DNA of 27,845 nt from CAYRIY01 sp964424335 (GTDB lineage: Bacteria > Bacillota > Limnochordia > DTU080 > RSA5). The translations under genes were made by a program, and so were the position numbers. Where the stretch lies: the NCBI GenBank assembly GCA_964424335.1, contig CAYRIY010000040.1, positions 1 through 27,845 of the forward strand. The letters are read 5' to 3'. Shown piece by piece: positions 22,130 through 27,845 of the stretch (the first letter of the stretch is position 1; each line of letters opens with the position of its first letter). The notes below the pieces were generated by a model. That model was not told where the DNA came from. It worked only from the letters and a program-made list of their open reading frames with translations, and searched no databases.

Positions 22130-23308
22130 GTGTCGATCTGGGCTAAGAGTTTTTTTGCCCTACTCGCGTTGGCCGTCTTTTTCCAAAGTCGCACGATCTA
22201 TTACCTCCTGTACGCGCTCATGGGCGCTTACCTGGTGCACAGGATCGGCGTCGTGCGGGCGCTTGGAAAGCTCACGATCAGCCGGTCGCGGCTAGAGCCG
22301 CGCCTATTTCCCGGCGAGCGGGCGAAGGTCGAGCTCACCGTCGCCAATCCAAGCCGCGCGCCGCTTGCGTGGGTGCGATTGAGCGACCAAGGGGAGACCG
22401 GTTTGAAGGCTGTCTCCGAGCGCACTTTTGGGTTTGCGCTTCCTCCAAAAGCCGAGGTCCGGCTCGAGTATGAAGTCGAAGCGACCAAGCGCGGCAGATA
22501 TGCGGTTGGGCCGGTCGAGATCGAGGCGGGCGACCCGTTTGGCATCGAGCGATTTTCGGCCGCAGGCACAGAGCAAAGCGAGGTCCTGGTCTACCCGCGC
22601 ATCCACTCGATTGAACGCCTCGGCATCCAATCCCAGATGCAGACGGGCGCGTTTCGGGCGCCCAGCCTGCATTTGTCTGATCCAAGCCGAATCTCCGGCG
22701 TGAGGGATTACGTGGAGGGCGACTCCTTTCGTCATGTCCACTGGCGGGCGAGCGCACATACCGGTGCGTTTAAAGTTAAGAAGTTTGAGCCGATGGGGAC
22801 CCTCAATCTGGCCGTCGCGTTGGACCTTACGTACGACCAGTACGCCCAGTGGAACGTGGGCCCAATGTCCGAGCTGGCGATCGAGACCGCAGCGTCGATC
22901 TTGGCATTGGCAGACGCCAGGCGTCAGGTCTTTGGCCTTTACGCACACTGCGAGCACGAAGCGCTGGAGCGAGGGGCGTCCTTTTATTTCACCGGTTTTC
23001 ACAAAGGTGACGCCCACCTGCAAGCGTGTCTGGAAGCGCTCGCAGTCGCAAAGCTGACCGACAAGCCCTTTGAGGTCGATGCGCTGGTCGAACACGCGGC
23101 GGCGCTCAAGAAGGAGACGTCTTTGGTATGGGTCGCGCCCCAGGTGAACGAAGCTGCCGCGCAAGGCCTTGCCCGCCTGAGGCAGATGGGGTTTCAGACT
23201 CTTTTCGTGCACGTGGCGACAGGCGAGGACCACGTCGACTTGCCGCCTGGAGTCGGATATGCCAGGGTTTCCTACGGTGGCGACATCGCGTCGCTTGGGT
23301 TAACGTAA
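22130..23308 (+). CDS. DUF58 family membrane-anchored protein
   Basis: The 392-residue protein has two adjoining hydrophobic segments within residues 5-40, then a beta-rich extracytoplasmic-like region (RLFPGERAKVELTVANPSR), and the DUF58 core motif REY/HWRA seen here as RDYVEGDSFRHVHWRASAHTG near residue 200, followed by KKFEP. The last third resembles a vWA-like fold (LNLAVALDLT onwards). Proteins of this family are usually encoded beside MoxR ATPases, and their function is unsettled; cell-envelope or complex-assembly roles are proposed. The start is uncertain: GTG at 22130 has GGGGGA 12 bases before it, and ATG at 22055 would add 25 residues but lacks a site. The gene begins 178 bp from the divergent ManD-like gene and is followed after 32 bp by moxR. 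Confidence 0.8.
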   Translation: MSIWAKSFFALLALAVFFQSRTIYYLLYALMGAYLVHRIGVVRALGKLTISRSRLEPRLFPGERAKVELTVANPSRAPLAWVRLSDQGETGLKAVSERTFGFALPPKAEVRLEYEVEATKRGRYAVGPVEIEAGDPFGIERFSAAGTEQSEVLVYPRIHSIERLGIQSQMQTGAFRAPSLHLSDPSRISGVRDYVEGDSFRHVHWRASAHTGAFKVKKFEPMGTLNLAVALDLTYDQYAQWNVGPMSELAIETAASILALADARRQVFGLYAHCEHEALERGASFYFTGFHKGDAHLQACLEALAVAKLTDKPFEVDALVEHAAALKKETSLVWVAPQVNEAAAQGLARLRQMGFQTLFVHVATGEDHVDLPPGVGYARVSYGGDIASLGLT

Positions 23309-23340
23309 ACGGATATTTTGCGAGTTGGGGGGCTTGACGC

Positions 23341-24345
23341 GTGCCCGAAGAAATCGGATCGACGACGACCGACGTTTCATTTGTTCAAGAGCTGGCTGCG
23401 ACGCTAATCGAGAACGTCTCACGCGTGTTGGTGGGAAAAAGGGAGGCTATTGAGGATACGCTCGTCGCACTTTTTTGCGGCGGGCACATCCTGATCGAAG
23501 ATGTGCCGGGCGTGGGAAAGACCGTGCTCGCCAGGTCGCTTGCTCGGTCGCTAGGCCTTTCGTACCGGAGGATCCAGTTCACCGCCGACCTTCTGCCGTC
23601 CGATATTACGGGGGTCACGGTGTACGATCCGCGGACGCAAGTCTTCTCGTTTCGGCCGGGACCGATCTTTGCGCAGGTGGTGCTGGCCGACGAGATCAAC
23701 CGCGGCACGCCCCGCACCCAGGCCGCGCTCTTAGAATGTATGGAAGAGCTCCAAGTGACGGTGGACGGGGTCCATCACGGGATCGACCAGCCTTTCTTGG
23801 TGATTGCGACGCAAAACCCGGTGGAGTTCGAAGGGACGTTTCCGCTGCCCGAGGCGCAGCTCGATCGGTTCTTTGCCAGGGTGTCGATCGGCTACCCGGA
23901 CGCCTCATCCGAGGTGGAAATGCTCGAGCGACTCAAAGGGGAGCACCCCATCGAGCAGCTTGAGCAAGCGGTCACGTCCGAAGGCCTCATTAAGGCGCAG
24001 CAGATCGTGCGAGAGGTGCACGTCTCGAGGGCGGTGAGCGAGTACATCGTGGAGATCGTCCGCAAAACCCGGGAGCACTCGGAAGCGGCGCTCGGCGTGA
24101 GCCCCCGAGGCTCGCTCGCACTGTACCGGGCCACGCAGAGCCGGGCGGCGCTGTCGGGGAGGGCCTTTGCGATCCCCGACGACGTCAAGCGGATGGCCGA
24201 GCCGGTCCTTGCCCACCGAATCCTCGTCAAGGCACAAGCGGGGCTGAGAGGCGCCACGGCTCAGAGCGTGATCGCGGATGCACTCGAGTCGGTCCCCGTC
24301 GATTTGGGCGGCGAGGAGAGCAGCGCCGAGCAATCGCTTGCTTAA
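23341..24345 (+). CDS. MoxR family AAA+ ATPase
   Basis: The 334-residue protein is a MoxR AAA+ ATPase: Walker A GVGKT near 59-63, Walker B VVLADEINR near 115-123, sensor region IATQNPVEFEGTFPLPEAQLDRF, and the arginine-finger and lid region at the C-terminus. MoxR proteins form hexameric rings that help assemble or activate protein complexes, often with partner proteins that have vWA or DUF58 domains. GTG at 23341 is preceded by GGGGGG nine bases upstream. It lies 32 bp after the DUF58 gene and 17 bp before the DUF4129 gene, all on the plus strand, so the three very probably form one operon and one functional unit at the membrane. Confidence 0.93.
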   Translation: MPEEIGSTTTDVSFVQELAATLIENVSRVLVGKREAIEDTLVALFCGGHILIEDVPGVGKTVLARSLARSLGLSYRRIQFTADLLPSDITGVTVYDPRTQVFSFRPGPIFAQVVLADEINRGTPRTQAALLECMEELQVTVDGVHHGIDQPFLVIATQNPVEFEGTFPLPEAQLDRFFARVSIGYPDASSEVEMLERLKGEHPIEQLEQAVTSEGLIKAQQIVREVHVSRAVSEYIVEIVRKTREHSEAALGVSPRGSLALYRATQSRAALSGRAFAIPDDVKRMAEPVLAHRILVKAQAGLRGATAQSVIADALESVPVDLGGEESSAEQSLA

Positions 24346-24362
24346 GTAGCGAGGTGAGACGT

Positions 24363-25895
24363 GTGTCGGGCAATGGCCGCCGAATGGAGGATGATGCGAG
24401 GCTGCTCGTCGTGGTGTGCGCGCTCGGGGGCGTATTGAGCATTTTTGGCGCGCTCGATATCGTGGTCCGACGGGCGCTCGAGTTGCCTCCCACGATCGCG
24501 CTCGCTGGGCACTATCTCTGGAGCGCGCCCCTCACAGCGCTTGCCGCTTGGCTCGGCGGCTACGGCGCGGCTCGGTTTGCAAGGCGCGGCTGGAACCCCG
24601 CATTTAGGCCAGTCGAGGTGGTCGGCGTTGCGGCCGTGGCCGCATTGCTCGTCGAGCTTTCGGGAGGGTATCGGCTCTCGGCAGAAGCTCCGCTCACGGC
24701 GCTCGCAGCGGCGTCGCTCCCCATTTTTCAGGTCCTGGCGGCCTGGGCGGCGGCGTTTTGGCTCGATCAAATCTTGCGTCCGGTTACGATCGACGGGCGG
24801 GGGAATGACCTGGCCGTCTGGGCGGACGTGTACCGCGGCTTGCGTGGGCGGCTGCTTGCCCTGACGGTGGCCACCGCCGGGGGGTGGGCGGCCGCTTCGC
24901 TGGCTGTGTCGGGCGACCCAGGGACGGGCGGCGCGCTATCGCTTTTGGGCGGCGTCTTGTTTGTGGCCGCAGGGCTCGTCTTGATCGCTCGCACGCACCA
25001 AAGGTTGATTCATCTCGAACTAAGGCGCGAGGGCGCACAAATCCAGCCAGGGATCGAAGGCGGCGGCATCGGGTTTTGGCTCTTGATTCTCCCGGCGGCG
25101 CTCGCGCTCTTTATTCCCGCTAATCTATCCCCGTTTGGAATTTGGAACTTCAACAGTTGGATGGAGCGCGTGACCGAGCGCCTCGGGCCGCTCTTGGTCC
25201 CGTCTCAGGCTCCCGGTCGGCGAATCGGAGAGGGTTTGGGCCGCCTCTCGCTCGACCGAGTCCTCGCCGATGCTGCAAGTAGGGGGCGGATTGGAAGCGG
25301 GTCCGGAGGTTCGTTTCTCCTTTGGGCGGCGCTTCTTCTCGCACTGGCATTCATCGCGCGGCGCATCTTTCACACGCCAAGGCGCGGCGAGCGATCGAGG
25401 GGCATGGGACGGCTACCGGTCGGGATCGGATGGCTGTTCGAACAAATTCGCGCCGCGATCGTCCGCTGGCTCACCAGGTGGGGCCTGCTCCGCAGGTCGA
25501 CCGGCCAAGTCCGGCCGGCGGCGATTCACGCTCCGCACCGGCGGCTGCGGCGGCCGGGACAGAGCGAGCGGCGGAGCGTGACCGCGATTTACGTCGACGT
25601 CGTCGGGCGCATGGGCCGACGCGGCTTTTCGCGCCGGGATTCGGAGACGCCGCTCGAATACCTCGGACGCTATCGCCGGTCCGAGATCGGCGCCGGAGGC
25701 GATGCGGCCCTGACGCAGCTCACCGATTTATACTTGGCTGAGCGGTACGGGGAGCGGCGCTCGACGAAAGGAATCCTCGAGCAGGCTCGCCGAGCCGCCG
25801 CTGGTGCATTGAGGGCGTTTTCCCGCAGCAAGCTCGCGTCCACGGTAAAGTCGTGGGTGAGGGGGATAGGAGCCAAACCTTACGGGGGCGAATAG
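24363..25895 (+). CDS. Multi-spanning membrane protein with C-terminal DUF4129 domain
   Basis: The 510-residue protein contains roughly six hydrophobic segments in the first 260 residues, a loop, one further segment near 322-338 (LLWAALLLALAFIA), a very arginine-rich cytoplasmic stretch, and a C-terminal DUF4129-like domain with the ETPLEYLGRY motif and LTDLYLAERYG. The domain also closes transglutaminase TgpA-type proteins, but no transglutaminase core (catalytic Cys-His-Asp) is visible. GTG at 24363 has GAGGTGA five bases upstream; GTG 24354 and ATG 24384 are possible. With the preceding DUF58 and MoxR genes it forms a module found in many Firmicutes and Actinobacteria. Its biochemical function is unknown. 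Confidence 0.75.
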   Translation: MSGNGRRMEDDARLLVVVCALGGVLSIFGALDIVVRRALELPPTIALAGHYLWSAPLTALAAWLGGYGAARFARRGWNPAFRPVEVVGVAAVAALLVELSGGYRLSAEAPLTALAAASLPIFQVLAAWAAAFWLDQILRPVTIDGRGNDLAVWADVYRGLRGRLLALTVATAGGWAAASLAVSGDPGTGGALSLLGGVLFVAAGLVLIARTHQRLIHLELRREGAQIQPGIEGGGIGFWLLILPAALALFIPANLSPFGIWNFNSWMERVTERLGPLLVPSQAPGRRIGEGLGRLSLDRVLADAASRGRIGSGSGGSFLLWAALLLALAFIARRIFHTPRRGERSRGMGRLPVGIGWLFEQIRAAIVRWLTRWGLLRRSTGQVRPAAIHAPHRRLRRPGQSERRSVTAIYVDVVGRMGRRGFSRRDSETPLEYLGRYRRSEIGAGGDAALTQLTDLYLAERYGERRSTKGILEQARRAAAGALRAFSRSKLASTVKSWVRGIGAKPYGGE

Positions 25896-25957
25896 CATCT
25901 GAACAGGTCGGCAAGGAGTGTCGACCCATTTACGGGTGAGTGCAAGGAGGAGTCGTC

Positions 25958-26512
25958 GTGGCGCGCAATTATTACATTCCCGAACCCCCGATTTCGAGAA
26001 CGCTTTTTGGTGACGTTCGCTTCGCGTGGTTATGGCTGTTGATCCGAGTTTACGTTGGGTGGCAGTGGTTAAGCGCCGGTCTTGGCAAGTGGGGGGCGCC
26101 TGCTTGGACCGGAGAGAACGCCGGCGCGGCGATCCGCGGCTTTGTGTCGGGGGCGCTCAACAAGGCGGCCGGCGACCGTCCCGACGTGCAGGGTTGGTAC
26201 GCTTGGTTCCTCGAGACGCTCGTCCTCCCGAATGCGTCACTGTTCGCTTACCTCATTGTGATCGGCGAAATCCTGGTCGGCCTCGGGTTGATCGTGGGGC
26301 TGCTCACCGGCATCGCCGCATTCTTCGGCGGTCTGATGAACGCGAACTTCCTGCTCGCGGGGACCGTGAGCAGCAACCCGCTGCTCTTTATCCTCGCGAC
26401 GTGGCTCGTCTTGGCCTGGCGCGTCGCCGGGTGGTGGGGACTCGATCGCTGGGCCCTTCCCAAGCTCGGCACGCCGTGGGATCCGGGCCCGGTCTTCAAG
26501 CGGAAGTCTTGA
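25958..26512 (+). CDS. DoxX-like membrane protein
   Basis: The 184-residue protein has four transmembrane segments: WLWLLIRVYVGWQWLSAGLG, then after a loop LFAYLIVIGEILVGLGLIVG, GIAAFFGGLMNANFLLAG and LFILATWLVLAWRVAGWW. The order R-Y-G-W-x-W-x-x-A-G-x-x-K in the first and G-E-x-x-x-G in the second is typical of the DoxX family. Some members are subunits of thiosulfate:quinone oxidoreductase; most are uncharacterised and linked to redox stress. The start is GTG at 25958, set by AAGGAGG seven bases before it. It is 62 bp downstream of the DUF4129 gene and may be transcribed with it or alone. No DoxD or thiosulfate enzyme partner is in view. Confidence 0.8.
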   Translation: MARNYYIPEPPISRTLFGDVRFAWLWLLIRVYVGWQWLSAGLGKWGAPAWTGENAGAAIRGFVSGALNKAAGDRPDVQGWYAWFLETLVLPNASLFAYLIVIGEILVGLGLIVGLLTGIAAFFGGLMNANFLLAGTVSSNPLLFILATWLVLAWRVAGWWGLDRWALPKLGTPWDPGPVFKRKS

Positions 26513-26532
26513 TTTAGCCTTTACAATATGGG

Positions 26533-26581
26533 AAATGCCTCCCGACGCTTTGCAAATTCTTGCGAGCATCGGGAGGCATTT
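26533..26581. terminator. Hairpin terminator after the DoxX-like gene
   Basis: AAATGCCTCCCGA at 26533-26545 and TCGGGAGGCATTT at 26569-26581 form a perfect 13-bp stem around a 23-base loop that has further pairing (GCT with AGC). It ends in TTTCTC on the plus strand, 20 bp after the DoxX-like stop, and lies between convergent genes. It may serve both. Confidence 0.65.
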
Positions 26582-26624
26582 CTCGCTTACTGGACCGGGT
26601 TATGGTTTCGAAATCGGTTCAGCG

Positions 26625-27845
26625 TCAAAGTGAGTTGATGAGGATTGTTTGTATTTCGTGATCCAGTTCGATCGCCGCGTTGACGGGCGATATATCATTG
26701 TTTACGACTCGCCTCAAGATGCTGGCCCAGACGCGCTCGAGCTCCGGGTACGACGGGGGTGACGGAATCACGCGCACGTCGTTCAACACATTGTACAAGA
26801 CCTGGTACGTGTCAGCCATCTCGCCACGGAGCATCTCGTTCATGACAGAATTCCGAGCGACTACCGCCCCTGTCGATTGATGGAGCATCCGTTGTGATTC
26901 CGGAGTAAAGATAAACTCCATAAAGCGCCAAGCTGCGTCGGGGGCTTGGCTCGTTTTGGAAAGTCCGATGCCGCCCACACCCAAGACGCTCGTGTGACTC
27001 TCTCCTCGAGGCCAAAGCTGAGCGCTCCACTCCACCGGGCGGTTTGCGACGCCCCACTGCGACCACATCGAGACGGTACCCAGATCGGGGTTGTAGGGCC
27101 CACCTCGGATCACTGCGCTCTCATTTTCCCAAAGCAAACGCTGGAGAAATTCAAACACGGCTGCCATTTGGGGAGAGTTGGCCCGCGACTCGCTCCAAGA
27201 ATCGTCCAAGAGCCGTGCGCCGCCTGACTTGACCCAGGGCAACATGGGAAAGTAGTCGATGCTCAGGGCTGTGCCGTAGATTTCGGGCGCCGCCGCGGTA
27301 TCGCTGCTCCGCTTTGTTAACTTGCTCGCCAAATCCCTAAAATCTTCCCAAGTCCAGTCTTCAGCCGGCGCTGCCAGTCCTGCCTGGTCGAAGTGGTTCA
27401 CGTTATATCCCATGGCCGGGGCGTTCCACAGGATGGGCAACATGAACAAGTCTTCTTGGTACTGGAATGGGAGGAACAAGTTTGGATGGATGTCGTCGAT
27501 CGCGCCGGACATGCCTTGGCTCCGTTGAATATACGAGGTCAACGGAGTGAAGACGTCGGCCGCCACAAGAGAGCGAAAGTTCTCGGTCGCGGTTCGGATC
27601 ACGTCAAAGGGAACCCCGGCAACCTTGCGGACAATGATCTGCTCGGCTTGGGCGCCCCAACTTCCCGGCAATACTTCGACCTCTACTTTGATGTCCGGGT
27701 TTTGGGCTTCGAATTGCTCGATGATCCCGGCGTATTGGTTGGGGGTGAAACCGACGATCCGAATCGTTTGTACCTGAGCGTGTGCGGACGAAGCGATCGC
27801 GGCAATCATCGAGATAGCAGCTACCCATATTATCAACGGAATCGA
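26625..27845 (-). CDS. Extracellular solute-binding protein, sugar ABC-transporter type (5' end outside window)
   Basis: About 405 residues are visible, and the frame stays open to the window edge, so the first residues are probably missing. After a hydrophobic stretch (WVAAISMIAAIASSAHA, likely signal peptidase I site after AHA) the mature part starts VQTIRIVGF and shows the family 1 layout: EVEVLPGSWGAQAEQIIVRKVAG, LPILWNAPAMGYNVNHFDQAGL, DWTWEDFRDLASKLT and the C-terminal AWRFMEFIFTPESQRMLHQSTGAVVARNSV. It captures a sugar or oligosaccharide for an ABC importer. The normal N-terminal positive charge is not seen, which supports an upstream start. No cysteine is found at the cleavage site, so it is not an obvious lipoprotein. 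Permease genes are not in the window, and its ligand could relate to the sugar-acid genes here. Confidence 0.85.
   Translation of the reverse strand, partial: SIPLIIWVAAISMIAAIASSAHAQVQTIRIVGFTPNQYAGIIEQFEAQNPDIKVEVEVLPGSWGAQAEQIIVRKVAGVPFDVIRTATENFRSLVAADVFTPLTSYIQRSQGMSGAIDDIHPNLFLPFQYQEDLFMLPILWNAPAMGYNVNHFDQAGLAAPAEDWTWEDFRDLASKLTKRSSDTAAAPEIYGTALSIDYFPMLPWVKSGGARLLDDSWSESRANSPQMAAVFEFLQRLLWENESAVIRGGPYNPDLGTVSMWSQWGVANRPVEWSAQLWPRGESHTSVLGVGGIGLSKTSQAPDAAWRFMEFIFTPESQRMLHQSTGAVVARNSVMNEMLRGEMADTYQVLYNVLNDVRVIPSPPSYPELERVWASILRRVVNNDISPVNAAIELDHEIQTILINSL

Noticed and set aside
22304..23233. A 309-codon minus-strand frame opposite the DUF58 gene
   Set aside because: Antisense shadow; no ribosome binding site, and the composition is typical of reversed codons.

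Overview
The window looks like chromosome of a high-GC, spore-former-type Firmicute, probably Bacillales and perhaps near Alicyclobacillaceae. The grounds are strong GGAGG-type ribosome binding sites before most genes, many GTG and TTG starts, and Bacillus-like families (YkvI-type membrane protein, YumC-type ferredoxin-NADP reductase, cytoplasmic Paenibacillus-like sulfatase, MtnK-like kinase). This placement is inference. I see no rRNA, tRNA, CRISPR array, transposase or phage gene.

Left region (1-9.9 kb) is a set of carbohydrate or sugar-acid catabolic genes. After the tail of a YkvI-like membrane protein comes a plus-strand operon: an L-galactonate-5-dehydrogenase-like zinc enzyme, an SDR and a PLP aminotransferase, with a perfect palindrome just before the first ribosome binding site. 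A minus-strand pair follows (sulfatase, then a Gfo/Idh/MocA oxidoreductase), converging on the aminotransferase across a strong hairpin. Divergent from the sulfatase is a plus-strand trio: a second Gfo/Idh/MocA oxidoreductase, an APH/MtnK-like kinase and an enolase paralogue with altered active-site residues. This trio is the best candidate for an undescribed pathway: a sugar acid may be oxidised, phosphorylated and then dehydrated by the enolase paralogue.

Middle region (9.9-18.9 kb): a MATE transporter, a small DUF2267 protein, and two complete two-subunit 2-oxoacid:ferredoxin oxidoreductases (KorAB-type). The two sets flank a ferredoxin-NADP reductase gene, which diverges from set 1 across a region with a 10-bp-arm palindrome and converges on set 2 across a shared hairpin. 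The arrangement suggests a module that oxidises 2-oxoacids to acyl-CoA, passes electrons to ferredoxin and then to NADP+.

Right region (19.1-27.8 kb): on the minus strand, a ManD/RspA-type sugar-acid dehydratase followed by two tandem PIG-L family proteins, the first of which has lost most of its catalytic motif. Divergent from these is a plus-strand run of DUF58 protein, MoxR AAA+ ATPase, DUF4129 membrane protein and DoxX-like membrane protein. The window ends in a minus-strand sugar-type solute-binding protein whose N-terminus probably lies beyond the edge. No transcription factor or transporter permease for the sugar genes is present, so regulator and uptake components must lie elsewhere.
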